A DNA stretch of 64,000 nt from Nocardioides hwasunensis (GTDB taxonomy: Bacteria; Actinomycetota; Actinomycetes; Propionibacteriales; Nocardioidaceae). The notes under the pieces were generated by a model. That model was not told where the DNA came from. It searched no databases and saw nothing but the letters and a program-made list of their open reading frames with translations. Made by a program: the position numbers and the translations under genes. The stretch is taken from NCBI RefSeq assembly GCF_014779665.1, contig NZ_JACXYY010000004.1, positions 372,001 through 436,000 of the forward strand, read 5' to 3'. Of this stretch, positions 25,940-33,783 are shown in pieces; position 1 is the first letter of the stretch; the number at the start of each line of letters is the position of its first letter.

Positions 25940-27129
25940 AGAACCACCTCGAGGCCGCCGCCGACCTGGTCGGCGACCGCCGACAGCCTGGCGCGGGTGA
26001 TGTCGGCGACGGTGGCGAGGCCGGCGAGGTGGGCGTTGGACCCCGGACGGGTCGGCTCGGTGGAGTTGATGCTGATGCAGTGGCGGGTGCCGCCGTCGGC
26101 GGCGTTGGCGAGGGCGACCGCGTGGCCGGTCGTGCCGCTGCCGGCGAAGGGGTCCAGCACGACGACGTCGTCGGGGAGGGTCGCGAGGATCCGGCGGACC
26201 AGCCCGGTGGGCTTCGGCGACTCGAAGACGTGCCCCACGAGGGCCTTCAGCTCGGCGACGGCCGAGTCGGTCGAGCCGATCTCCTCGGCCAGCCAGATCG
26301 TGCGCAGCTTCTTGCGACGCCCGCCCTCCCGGACCAGCCAGTCGCGCTGGAAGATGTCGGCTCGCTCGCCGGTGCGGCCACGGATCACCCGGCACACCAG
26401 GTCGTCGGGCCGCTCGTCCACGCGCGGCCGGGACCAGCGCCACACGGCCGGCCGCCCGTCGCCGAAGACCGGGGCGAGCGCCCGGCTGCCGGGGAACTCG
26501 GTGGTGGACACGCGGCCGGTCACCGGGTCGGCGTACAGCTCGAAGTGCAGCGTGGGCGCGGTGATCGGGTTGAACTTCTTGTTGGTGTTGCGCAGCGGGA
26601 GGTAGCGGAAGCGGCGCCCGTCGTCGGTCGTCAGCGGGAAGTCGGCCTCGTCGACGGCCTCGGCCGAGCTCCCGTCGACCGCGCAGGTCGAGAGGTCGCG
26701 GGCGTACGCCAGGACGTACTCGTGGCTGGTCGCGAACCCGCGGCCGAGCTGCCGGCCCTTGGGGTTGAGGTTGACCACGATCTGGGCCATGAAGTTGGGT
26801 TCGCCGAAGACCTCGTCCATCAGCAGCCGCAGGTGGGCGGCCTCGTTGTCGTCGATGCTGACGAACACGGCACCGTGCGGAGCGAGGAGCGTGCGAACGG
26901 CCTCGAGCCGAGGACGCATCATCGCGGTCCACGCGGCGTGGCGGCCGGCGTGGCGGTCCGCGTGGGAACCGTCGCGGAAGGTGTCGGCGTAGGCGAAGTC
27001 GTTGCCGGTGTTGTAGGGCGGGTCGGTGTAGACGACGTCGACCGAGGCGGGGGCGAGCCGGGGCAGCACGTCGAGGTTGTCACCGGCGTGGAAGGTGTTC
27101 CACACGGGACTCGTCGGCTCGGTGGGCAC
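25918..27129 (-). CDS. Orphan adenine-specific DNA methyltransferase (beta class)
   Basis: Site-specific N6-adenine methyltransferase of 403 aa. DPPY at 36-39 precedes the AdoMet-binding DPFAGSGTTGHAV at 326-338, an order seen in beta-class and type III Mod enzymes; between them lies a target-recognition region. No restriction (Res) gene is near, so it is a solitary methylase or its partner was lost. The last residues (LESPDIR) and the stop are encoded by the 88-bp inverted repeat, so the original C-terminus may have been altered by that insertion. GTG 27129 follows a TAGGCT -10 box by six bases (leaderless). Confidence 0.88.
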   Translation of the reverse strand: MPTEPTSPVWNTFHAGDNLDVLPRLAPASVDVVYTDPPYNTGNDFAYADTFRDGSHADRHAGRHAAWTAMMRPRLEAVRTLLAPHGAVFVSIDDNEAAHLRLLMDEVFGEPNFMAQIVVNLNPKGRQLGRGFATSHEYVLAYARDLSTCAVDGSSAEAVDEADFPLTTDDGRRFRYLPLRNTNKKFNPITAPTLHFELYADPVTGRVSTTEFPGSRALAPVFGDGRPAVWRWSRPRVDERPDDLVCRVIRGRTGERADIFQRDWLVREGGRRKKLRTIWLAEEIGSTDSAVAELKALVGHVFESPKPTGLVRRILATLPDDVVVLDPFAGSGTTGHAVALANAADGGTRHCISINSTEPTRPGSNAHLAGLATVADITRARLSAVADQVGGGLEVVLESPDIR

Positions 27130-27135
27130 GCTCGC

Positions 27136-27141
27136 AGCCTA
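27136..27141 (-). promoter_or_regulatory. -10 box, leaderless start of DNA methyltransferase
   Basis: TAGGCT on the minus strand lies six bases before GTG 27129. Confidence 0.55.
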
Positions 27142-27160
27142 GGGCGTACGACGGCGTGCC

Positions 27161-27182
27161 GGGATCTGCTGATCCCAATTTT
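27161..27182 (+). other. Hairpin with T-run in divergent promoter region
   Basis: GGGATC and GATCCC pair across TGCT and are followed by AATTTT, a terminator-like layout on the plus strand. Lying between two divergent genes, it has no obvious transcript to stop and may instead be an operator for one of them. Confidence 0.35.
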
Positions 27183-27205
27183 CCCACCAGCACCATTGCG
27201 TCCTT

Positions 27206-27211
27206 TACCCT
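27206..27211 (+). promoter_or_regulatory. -10 box, leaderless start of NAGPA-domain gene
   Basis: TACCCT lies seven bases before GTG 27219 and supports that start over the longer ORF. Confidence 0.55.
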
Positions 27212-27218
27212 GGAGCGC

Positions 27219-28619
27219 GTGTCTGCCTTCCCCCGCACCTCGCTGCCCGCCAAGCCCGTCCGCCAGCGCGCCCTGACGCTGGCGACCGCCGGCGTCCTGG
27301 TGACCGGCCTCGTCGCCACTCTCGGTGTCGGACCGTCCGTCGCCGACGATCGCAGTGCGACCTCGGCTCGCGTGGGCGCCACGTCCGGCAGCCAGGACGG
27401 CTACCGGGGGCGCAACCAGACCTCGGACGGCAAGCCCGGCACCGTCGTCGGTCCGCCGGTGAACCTCCGCGGCCGCGCCGTGCAGGCGAAGAACGACCTC
27501 AGCTACCAGATCGCGCCCGGCGTCGTCCTGCGCCAGTGGGACCAGGTCGACGGCCGCCAGCCGGTCGGTCAGGTCCGGATGAACCTGGTGAGCGTCGACC
27601 TCGACACGCCTGGGCTGAGCTTCCAGTCGCTCTCCCCCAGCTATGTCACCAGCCGCAAGAAGGTCAGCCAGTTCGGCCGGTGGAACAACGCGCTGGTCGC
27701 GGTCAACGGCGACTTCTTCGACATCGGCGGCACCAACGCGCCCCTCGGCATCACCATCGACGCGAACCGCGGGATCCTGGGCGGCTCGCGCGACGGCTGG
27801 ATCCCGGGTGTGAACTCGACCCTGTGGTTCGACAACGCGGGCCCCCACGTCGGACCGCTGAGCATGCAGTACACGATCCGCCAGCGACCGGACGTCACGG
27901 TCAGCGGCATCAACCACCCCGCGATCACGCCGGGCCAGGTCGGCGTCTACGACGTCGACTGGCACCGCACCTCGGGCTACAAGGTGACGTCGGGCAAGAA
28001 GCGGGCGCGCGAGGTGATCGTGCGCAAGAACCGCGTCATCTCGAACCGCCCGAAGCTGTCGAGCGGCAAGAAGATCGGCAAGAAGGACCGCGTGCTCATC
28101 GGCACCGGTCCGGCCGCAGGCAAGCTCAGCACGCTCAAGAAGGGCCAGCGGGTCACGCTGGCCAAGCGGATCGAGGGCGGCAAGCCGAAGGTCGCCATCA
28201 GCGGCGACCGCTCCCTGCTCGTCAACGGCGTGCGCACCGTCATCAACAACACCATCGCCCACCCCCGCACGGCGGTGGGCATCGACGCCGACGGCCGCAA
28301 GCTGCTGATCCTCGTCGCCGACGGCCGCTCGTCCGTCAGCCGCGGCTACACGATGGTCGAGCTCGCCGACATGATGACGGCGCTCGGCGCGGAGAACGCC
28401 ATCAACCTCGACGGCGGTGGGTCCTCGGCGATGTACAGCCGCGACGGGGCGGGGGCGATGGGCATCGTCAACGTGCCCTCGGACGGCGGCGAGCGCCAGG
28501 TGGCCAACGCCTTCGGCGTGGTCTACGAAGGTGTGCTGCCGCCGGTGACGCCGATCGTGCCGACGCCTGCTCCGACCCCGACGGTGCCGCCGACCGTGCC
28601 CCCGACGCCGACGAGCTGA
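27219..28619 (+). CDS. Secreted phosphodiester glycosidase (NAGPA-domain) protein
   Basis: A 466-aa exported protein of the NAGPA/exopolysaccharide phosphodiester glycosidase family. A signal peptide covers residues ~1-45 (ALTLATAGVLVTGLVATLGV). The catalytic domain shows VAVNGDFFDIGGTNAPLGI, HPRTAVGIDADGRKLLILVADG and the closing INLDGGGSSAMY. Family members cleave sugar phosphodiester bonds, for example in wall teichoic acid or capped glycans. A Lys-rich insertion sits mid-protein and a Pro/Thr tail ends the protein. GTG 27219 is chosen from its -10 box. The natural substrate is unknown. Confidence 0.85.
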   Translation: MSAFPRTSLPAKPVRQRALTLATAGVLVTGLVATLGVGPSVADDRSATSARVGATSGSQDGYRGRNQTSDGKPGTVVGPPVNLRGRAVQAKNDLSYQIAPGVVLRQWDQVDGRQPVGQVRMNLVSVDLDTPGLSFQSLSPSYVTSRKKVSQFGRWNNALVAVNGDFFDIGGTNAPLGITIDANRGILGGSRDGWIPGVNSTLWFDNAGPHVGPLSMQYTIRQRPDVTVSGINHPAITPGQVGVYDVDWHRTSGYKVTSGKKRAREVIVRKNRVISNRPKLSSGKKIGKKDRVLIGTGPAAGKLSTLKKGQRVTLAKRIEGGKPKVAISGDRSLLVNGVRTVINNTIAHPRTAVGIDADGRKLLILVADGRSSVSRGYTMVELADMMTALGAENAINLDGGGSSAMYSRDGAGAMGIVNVPSDGGERQVANAFGVVYEGVLPPVTPIVPTPAPTPTVPPTVPPTPTS

Positions 28620-28625
28620 GCGCTC

Positions 28626-28641
28626 AGCCTGGATCCAGGCT
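28626..28641. terminator. 16-bp perfect palindrome between convergent genes
   Basis: AGCCTGGATCCAGGCT lies between the stops of the NAGPA gene (28619) and the convergent lipoprotein gene (28641) and can serve both as a bidirectional terminator. Confidence 0.5.
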
Positions 28642-29231
28642 CAGGCGTCAGGCGCGGCGAAGAGCACCACGAAGGTCTCCGGCACGAGGCACTGGATGTT
28701 GCTCTTCGGCAGCTTCGGCAGGACCTGGAAGCCGGCCTCGCCGGCATCGATCGACACGTTGCGCGGAGCCTCGCAGCCGATGGTCACGACCGCTCCGTAG
28801 GGCGTCGCGTCCGGCGACTGCTGCGCGAGCTGCGCGACGGCGTCGGTGACCACGGCGTCGAACCCGTTGTCCAGACCGACCACGAAGTCGGCGACCGCCT
28901 GCTCGGTGTCGAGCGCGAACGCCATCTCCGACACCGAGCCGCCGGCGTCGCTCTGGCTCACCATCTGCGCCTCGGTGATGCCGGCCGACCCGATCGCCTC
29001 GATCGTGCCGTTGGATCCGCTTCCCGAGTCCGGCGTCTCGGTCGGGGTGTCAGTCGGGGTCTCGGTCGGGGTCTCGGTCGGGGTCTCGCTGGGCGACGGC
29101 GTGCTCGAGGAGCCCGGGTCGGTCGCGGTGTCGTCGCCACCGTCGGAGCCGCAGGCGGTGAGGCCCGCCGCGAGGGCGAGACAGGCGACGAGGGCGGCAG
29201 CGGAGCGGTGGCGGCGCGGTGAGGTGTTCAT
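28641..29231 (-). CDS. Lipoprotein with PTET repeat linker
   Basis: A 196-aa lipoprotein with lipobox Cys27 (AAGLTACGS). After the Cys comes a Ser/Thr/Pro linker with four to five tandem TETP/TDTP units (12-bp DNA repeats near 29035-29095), then a compact domain of about 120 residues with GCEAPRNVSIDAG and a second Cys (IQCLVPETFVV), perhaps disulfide-linked. I do not recognise the family. It likely sits on the outer face of the membrane. The start ATG 29231 is the only one giving a full lipoprotein signal; the longer ORF is antisense to the RelA/SpoT gene. Confidence 0.75.
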   Translation of the reverse strand: MNTSPRRHRSAAALVACLALAAGLTACGSDGGDDTATDPGSSSTPSPSETPTETPTETPTDTPTETPDSGSGSNGTIEAIGSAGITEAQMVSQSDAGGSVSEMAFALDTEQAVADFVVGLDNGFDAVVTDAVAQLAQQSPDATPYGAVVTIGCEAPRNVSIDAGEAGFQVLPKLPKSNIQCLVPETFVVLFAAPDA

Positions 29232-29348
29232 GGTCGTTCGACGATAGCGGCCCGCGTCCGGCTCCCCCGTCAGGCGGGACCGCTGGGAGGAAGCGGGTCG
29301 GGGCGGGTGCGTCGACGGCGTACCACCGTCACTGGCAGGCTGTGCGAC

Positions 29349-30341
29349 GTGAGCGAGGAATCTGGTCCGGCCGCGCCGGTGCGCGAGGCGGTGCGCGCGT
29401 ACGCCGCCCGGCAGCCGCGGCTCGTGGCCGCGACGGCCGGCTGGGTGACGCTGGTCCGGACGCTGCTCGACGACGCCGGCATCGACTACCTCAGCGTGAC
29501 CGGTCGCACCAAGAGCGTCGCGTCGTTCTCCGCGAAGGCCAACCGCACCGAGGGCGGCGCGGCGCTCTACCCGGACCCCCTCGAGCAGATCACCGACCAG
29601 ATCGGCGTCCGCGTCATCACCTACGTCCACAGCGACGTGGCGGCGGTCGCCGAGCTGCTCGACGACGAGCTCGCGATCCTCGACGACCGCGACCTCGGCG
29701 AGGAGATGGCCCGGTCCGGCCGCTTCGGCTACGCCAGCCGCCACCTGCTGGTGCGCGCCGACGACGAGCACCCCGACCTCGCCGGCGAACGCGCCAGCGT
29801 CCAGGTGCGGACGGTCCTGCAGCACGCGTGGGCCGAGTTCGAGCACGACATCCGCTACAAGGGCAACGTGCCCGAGGACGCCGCCGCCGACCTGGACCGT
29901 CGCTTCACGCTCGCCGCCGGCCTGATCGAGCTCGCCGACCGGGAGTTCTCCACCATCCGTCGGCGGATCCAGGCGGCCGCCCCGGACAGCACCACCGAGG
30001 CGGAGGCCGACCACGTCGTCGGGCAGGAGCTCGCCACGTTCCTCGCCGGCCACTACAGCGACGCCGGCTGGTCGCACACCGACCACTACGACTGGATCGC
30101 CGGGTTGCTCGGCCAGCTCGGCATCGACACCGTCGACGACCTCGCCGACCTGCTCACCTCCGTCGACGCCGATGCCGTGATCCGGCGGATGGGCTACCGC
30201 TACCCCGCGGGCGCCGTACGCCGCCTCGACGACGCGCTCCTGGCGATCTTCGGCGAGCAGTACGTCACCCTCGAGGGCAACAGCCACCGCGTTCCGCTGC
30301 TGCGGGCGAGGCTCGAGAAGCTGACCACCTCCGAGACCTGA
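29349..30341 (+). CDS. RelA/SpoT-domain (p)ppGpp synthetase-like protein
   Basis: Single-domain alarmone-synthetase-like protein of 330 aa. The synthetase core is visible in LSVTGRTKSVASFSAKANR, DPLEQITDQIGVRVITY and SVQVRTVLQHAWAEFEHDI, matching the RelA_SpoT fold that transfers pyrophosphate from ATP to GTP or GDP. There is no HD hydrolase, TGS or ACT domain. The C-terminal ~130 residues are helical and not typical of the shortest synthetases. GTG 29349 is chosen over the longer ORF. Activity is likely but unproven. Confidence 0.85.
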   Translation: MSEESGPAAPVREAVRAYAARQPRLVAATAGWVTLVRTLLDDAGIDYLSVTGRTKSVASFSAKANRTEGGAALYPDPLEQITDQIGVRVITYVHSDVAAVAELLDDELAILDDRDLGEEMARSGRFGYASRHLLVRADDEHPDLAGERASVQVRTVLQHAWAEFEHDIRYKGNVPEDAAADLDRRFTLAAGLIELADREFSTIRRRIQAAAPDSTTEAEADHVVGQELATFLAGHYSDAGWSHTDHYDWIAGLLGQLGIDTVDDLADLLTSVDADAVIRRMGYRYPAGAVRRLDDALLAIFGEQYVTLEGNSHRVPLLRARLEKLTTSET

Positions 30342-30364
30342 GCCGGGCCGTGGGCGGCGACGCC

Positions 30365-30370
30365 TAGAGT
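30365..30370 (+). promoter_or_regulatory. -10 box, leaderless start of chaA-like gene
   Basis: TAGAGT lies six bases before GTG 30377, the same hexamer and spacing as at the binding-lipoprotein gene (10751-10756). Confidence 0.6.
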
Positions 30371-30376
30371 TGGTCC

Positions 30377-31513
30377 GTGAACAGGCCGTCGTGGACGACT
30401 CTTGCCCCCATCGTGGCCATCGTGGCGCTGGTGCCGGCGTGGTTCGCGCACCCCGAGGGGGTCGTCCTCGGGCTGCTGGCCGTGCTGCTGGTCGGGGCGG
30501 TCCTGGCGGCCGTCCACCACGCGGAGGTCGTCGCCCACCGCGTCGGTGAGCCCTACGGCTCGCTGGTGCTCGCGGTCGCGGTGACGATCATCGAGGTCGG
30601 CCTCATCGTCACGCTCATGGTCACCGCCGACAAGGACGCCTCCGGACTGGCCCGCGACACCGTCTTCGCCGCCGTGATGATCACCGTCAACGGCATCGTC
30701 GGCATCTCCCTGCTCGTCGGCGCGCTCAAGCACCACCTGGCGGTCTTCAACCCCGAGGGCACCGGGGCCGCCCTGGCGACCGTCATCGCGCTGGCCGTGC
30801 TCTGCCTGGTCGTGCCCTCGGTCACCACCTCCCAGCCGGGGCCGGAGTTCTCCGGGGTCCAGCTGGCGTACGCCGCGATCGCGTCGCTGACGCTCTACGG
30901 GATGTTCGTGTTCACCCAGACCATCCGGCACCGCGACTTCTTCCTGCCGGTCGAGCACGGGCAGCACACCCCCACCGTGCTCTCCTCGGGCGGTGGCGAC
31001 TCCTTCGAGCACGAGCCGGTCGACCTCGACGAGGACGGACACGCCGACCCGCCCACCGACCGGGCCGCGCTGGCGAGCCTCGGACTGCTGGTGGTCTCCC
31101 TGGTCGCCGTGGTCGGCCTGGCGAAGATCGAGTCGCCCGCCATCGAGTCCGGTGTCGCCGCGCTCGGCTTCCCGCAGGCCGTCGTCGGCGTTATCATCGC
31201 GATGCTCGTCCTGGCCCCGGAGACCATCGCCGCAGTCCGCGCCGCCGCCCGCAATCGCGTGCAGGTCAGCCTCAACCTCGCCCTCGGCTCGGCGATGGCC
31301 TCGATCGGCCTCACCATCCCGGCCATCGCGATCGCGAGCATCTGGCTCGACGGCCCGCTCAAGCTCGGCCTCAACCAGCTCCAAACGGTGCTGCTGCTGC
31401 TCACCGCCGCGGTGGCGATCCTCACCGTGGTCCCCGGTCGCACCAAGCCGCTCCAGGGCGGGGTGCACCTCGTGCTGCTCGCGTCGTTCCTGTTCCTGAC
31501 CATCGCGCCGTAG
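30377..31513 (+). CDS. chaA: ChaA-like calcium/proton antiporter
   Basis: Membrane antiporter of 378 aa in the CaCA superfamily, ionic transporter y4hA/ChaA type. About eleven membrane segments are visible, in two halves that each carry the conserved acidic helix: VTIIEVGLIVTLM near residue 75 and LVLAPETIAAVRAA near 280. A His/Asp/Glu-rich cytoplasmic loop (residues ~195-231, HGQHTPT to DGHADPPTD) separates the halves and may sense or bind cations. It probably expels Ca2+, Na+ or K+ in exchange for protons. GTG 30377 is fixed by the leaderless -10 box. Confidence 0.9.
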   Translation: MNRPSWTTLAPIVAIVALVPAWFAHPEGVVLGLLAVLLVGAVLAAVHHAEVVAHRVGEPYGSLVLAVAVTIIEVGLIVTLMVTADKDASGLARDTVFAAVMITVNGIVGISLLVGALKHHLAVFNPEGTGAALATVIALAVLCLVVPSVTTSQPGPEFSGVQLAYAAIASLTLYGMFVFTQTIRHRDFFLPVEHGQHTPTVLSSGGGDSFEHEPVDLDEDGHADPPTDRAALASLGLLVVSLVAVVGLAKIESPAIESGVAALGFPQAVVGVIIAMLVLAPETIAAVRAAARNRVQVSLNLALGSAMASIGLTIPAIAIASIWLDGPLKLGLNQLQTVLLLLTAAVAILTVVPGRTKPLQGGVHLVLLASFLFLTIAP

Positions 31514-31537
31514 CCGGCGCCTCCCGGACGCGCAGCC

Positions 31538-31561
31538 GCCCGGCAGGAGAGCCTGCCGGGC
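31538..31561. terminator. Bidirectional terminator hairpin
   Basis: GCCCGGCAGG and CCTGCCGGGC pair perfectly around AGAG, between the convergent antiporter and solute-binding genes. Confidence 0.7.
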
Positions 31562-31578
31562 CGCCGCGCGTGGTGAGA

Positions 31579-32400
31579 TCAGCCGAAGTACTTCTCGTAG
31601 ATCGTGTCGTAGCTGCCGTCGTCCTGGAGGTCGGCGAGCGTGCTGTTGATGGCGCGGAGGAGGGCGACGTTGCCGTCCTTCTTCACCGCCATGCCGTACT
31701 GCTCGCCGGTGTCGAACTCGCGAGCGACCTTGAGGCCGCGGTTGGTCGAGACGAACTGGCCGGAGACCGTGTTGTCGAGCACCGCGGCGTCGATCTCGCC
31801 CGCGGACAGCGCGGCCTGGAGGCCGGCGGCGTCCTTGAAGGTGATGACCTGGGTGGTGTCGGGGGCGAAGTCACTCATGTAGGTCTCGCCCGTGGTCTCC
31901 TTCTGCACGCCGACGCGCAGGTTCGCGAGCTCCTCGAGCGTGTCCACACCCGAACCGCGCGGGGTGACGAGCGCCTGCTTGGCGTCGAAGTAGGGGCTGG
32001 AGAAGTCGAGCACACGCGCGCGCTCACCGGTGATCGTCATGGCTGCGACGGCCACGTCGCACACGTCGTCGTTGAGGGCCTGACCCGAGGTGATGGAGTC
32101 GAAGTCCACGTCGAGGACGTCGAGGTCGGCACCCAGGTCGTCGGCGACGGCCTGGGCGAGGTCGACGTCGAAGCCGGTGAACTGGCCCTTCTGCTTGAAG
32201 GCGAAGGGCGCGTACGGCGCGTCGGTGCACACGGTGAGCGCGCCCTCGAAGACCAGCGACGGCTCGCTCAGCGACGCAGCGGTCTGGCCGCTCGCGCTGC
32301 CGCCGCAGGCACTGAGCGCGGCCATCAGGACGGCGCCCGACAGGGCCGCGACGGTGGTGCGGACGGGCGTACGGACGAGGTGGCGGGTGGCGGAGGTCAT
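31579..32400 (-). CDS. Amino-acid-type solute-binding lipoprotein in conservon operon
   Basis: Family 3 extracellular binding lipoprotein of 273 aa with lipobox Cys32 (MAALSACGG). Signatures of the amino-acid-binding fold are visible: LTVCTDAPYAPFAFKQKGQF, FTGFDVDLAQAVADDLG, ARVLDFSSPYFDAKQALV. ATG 32400 lies one base after the stop of the conservon GTPase gene, so it is the fifth gene of that operon; MRTEMTS at 32412 is an overlapping alternative start. No permease or ATPase genes follow. The linkage suggests ligand sensing for the conservon kinase instead of, or besides, import. Confidence 0.85.
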   Translation of the reverse strand: MTSATRHLVRTPVRTTVAALSGAVLMAALSACGGSASGQTAASLSEPSLVFEGALTVCTDAPYAPFAFKQKGQFTGFDVDLAQAVADDLGADLDVLDVDFDSITSGQALNDDVCDVAVAAMTITGERARVLDFSSPYFDAKQALVTPRGSGVDTLEELANLRVGVQKETTGETYMSDFAPDTTQVITFKDAAGLQAALSAGEIDAAVLDNTVSGQFVSTNRGLKVAREFDTGEQYGMAVKKDGNVALLRAINSTLADLQDDGSYDTIYEKYFG

Positions 32401-32401
32401 C

Positions 32402-32998
32402 TCAGTTCGCATTCACGGTGAGCGACTCGCGCAGTCGCATGAGGGCGTATTCGGTGATCTTCACGAGCGCACCCTTGGCCTGCTCGCGGTCGCGGGCGTC
32501 GAGGCTGATGATCGGGACGTCGGCGGGCAGGGCCAGCGCGGCGGCGATCTCCTCGGCGGGGTAGCGCGGGACGCCGTCGAACTCGTTGACGGCGACGATG
32601 AAGGGGATGCCCTTGGACTCGAAGTAGTCCAGCGGGGAGAAGGACTCGTCGAGTCGGGCGACGTCGACCAGCACGATGGCACCGATGGCGCCACGGCACA
32701 GGTCGTCCCACATGAACCAGAAGCGGCGCTGCCCGGGCGTGCCGAACAGGTAGAGGACAAGGTCCTCCGCCAGCGTCAGGCGGCCGAAGTCCATGGCGAC
32801 GGTCGTGGTGGCCTTGGTGGGCACGGCCGCGAGGTCGTCGACGCCTTCGGACTCGTTGGTGACGAGTGCCTCGGTGCGCAGCGGGTCGATCTCGGAGACG
32901 GCGCCGACGAGCGTCGACTTGCCGACGCCGAAGCCGCCGGCGATGACGATCTTCGTCGACGCAGCCGCTCGCTGTGCCTTAGTAGTTTCGAAGTCCAC
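32402..32998 (-). CDS. cvnD: Conservon GTPase-like protein CvnD
   Basis: Small Ras-like GTP-binding protein of 198 aa, the D component of the conservon, expected at the cytoplasmic face of the membrane with CvnA-C. The P-loop GGFGVGKST spans residues 21-29; LFGTPGQRRFWFMWDD replaces the classical DxxG switch; VAVNEFDG gives the N(K/E)xD-like guanine-specificity motif with Glu in place of Lys. GTG 32998 is preferred (AAAGGA site, family start VDFETTKAQR); ATG 33031 lies within cvnC. The overlap with cvnC is 20 bases. Confidence 0.9.
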   Translation of the reverse strand: MDFETTKAQRAAASTKIVIAGGFGVGKSTLVGAVSEIDPLRTEALVTNESEGVDDLAAVPTKATTTVAMDFGRLTLAEDLVLYLFGTPGQRRFWFMWDDLCRGAIGAIVLVDVARLDESFSPLDYFESKGIPFIVAVNEFDGVPRYPAEEIAAALALPADVPIISLDARDREQAKGALVKITEYALMRLRESLTVNAN

Positions 32999-33347
32999 GG
33001 AGGGTCCTTTCGATGAGCTCGAGACGCTCATCTGTCGACGTCTTCTCGGTGATGGTGGCCTGGATCCTGACCAGTCCCTGTTCGATCAGGTCGCCCAGCA
33101 GCACCCGGGTGACGCCGATCGGCATCTTGGTCAGCGCCGACACCTCGGCGACGGAACGGCGATCGCAGACCTCGAGAACCTGCGCGGCTGAGGGGGTGAG
33201 GACGGGCGCCTCCGCACCAGCCTGGAGACGAAGGGTCGCCTCCATGGCCAGGTCGACGGTGGTCGCCGTCCGGCCAGCGGTGATGGTGTAGGAGCGGATC
33301 AGGCGAGGTGTGTAGCTCTCGTCGTCCGGCTCGAGTGGGGGCGTCAT
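32979..33347 (-). CDS. cvnC: DUF742 protein CvnC
   Basis: A 122-aa DUF742 protein, the C component of the conservon, with a winged-helix-like fold: LIRSYTITAGRT near the start, then CDRRSVAEVSALTKMPIGV and RVLLGDLIEQGLV. DUF742 proteins interact with the other Cvn components; their exact biochemical role is unsettled. ATG 33347 is chosen, 13 bases after the cvnB stop; the longer ORF overlaps cvnB. It overlaps cvnD by 20 bases at its 3' end. Confidence 0.9.
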   Translation of the reverse strand: MTPPLEPDDESYTPRLIRSYTITAGRTATTVDLAMEATLRLQAGAEAPVLTPSAAQVLEVCDRRSVAEVSALTKMPIGVTRVLLGDLIEQGLVRIQATITEKTSTDERLELIERTLRGLRNY

Positions 33348-33360
33348 GGCGTGTGGCCGG

Positions 33361-33783
33361 TCAGCCGCCCGTACCGACGCGGGCCTGGGCCTCGACGGTA
33401 CGTCCCACGCGGTCCACCAGCAGAGCCATCTCGTAGCCCACCTGGCCGATGTCGGCCTCCTCGGTCGTGAGGACGGTGAGGTTGGACCCGTCACCGACGC
33501 TCATCAGCATCAGGAAGCCCATCTCCATCTCCACGATGGTCTGCATGACCGAGCCACCCTCGAAGAGGCGCGCGGCACCCACCGCGAGGCTGGCCAGACC
33601 GGAGGACACGGCGGCGACCTGCTCGGCGCGCTCACCGGGGATGCTCGTGCTCGAGGCCATCAGGAGGCCGTCGGCCGAGACCAGGATGGCGTGGGCCGCG
33701 TCGGTCACGTCGTCGACGAAGCGCGACATGACCCAGTCGAGGTCGCGGTCGTCACCGGCGGGGGCGGCGGATTCGTAGCTCAT
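33361..33783 (-). CDS. cvnB: Roadblock/LC7 protein CvnB
   Basis: Roadblock/LC7 protein of 140 aa, the B component of the conservon, related to MglB-type GTPase-activating partners. Features: LDWVMSRFVDDVTDAAHAILVSADG, then a DGLLMASS strand and the long helix EQVAAVSSGLASLAVGAARL. It probably modulates CvnD nucleotide cycling. Its ATG overlaps the cvnA stop by four bases (ATGA). Confidence 0.92.
   Translation of the reverse strand: MSYESAAPAGDDRDLDWVMSRFVDDVTDAAHAILVSADGLLMASSTSIPGERAEQVAAVSSGLASLAVGAARLFEGGSVMQTIVEMEMGFLMLMSVGDGSNLTVLTTEEADIGQVGYEMALLVDRVGRTVEAQARVGTGG

Noticed and set aside
28900..29100. Frameshift or recombination scar at the PTET repeats
   Set aside because: The tandem 12-bp units keep the frame and code for a normal Pro/Thr lipoprotein linker.
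32979..33031. ATG 33031 as start of cvnD
   Set aside because: It would overlap cvnC by 53 bases and add residues absent from the family; GTG 32998 has a good ribosome-binding site.
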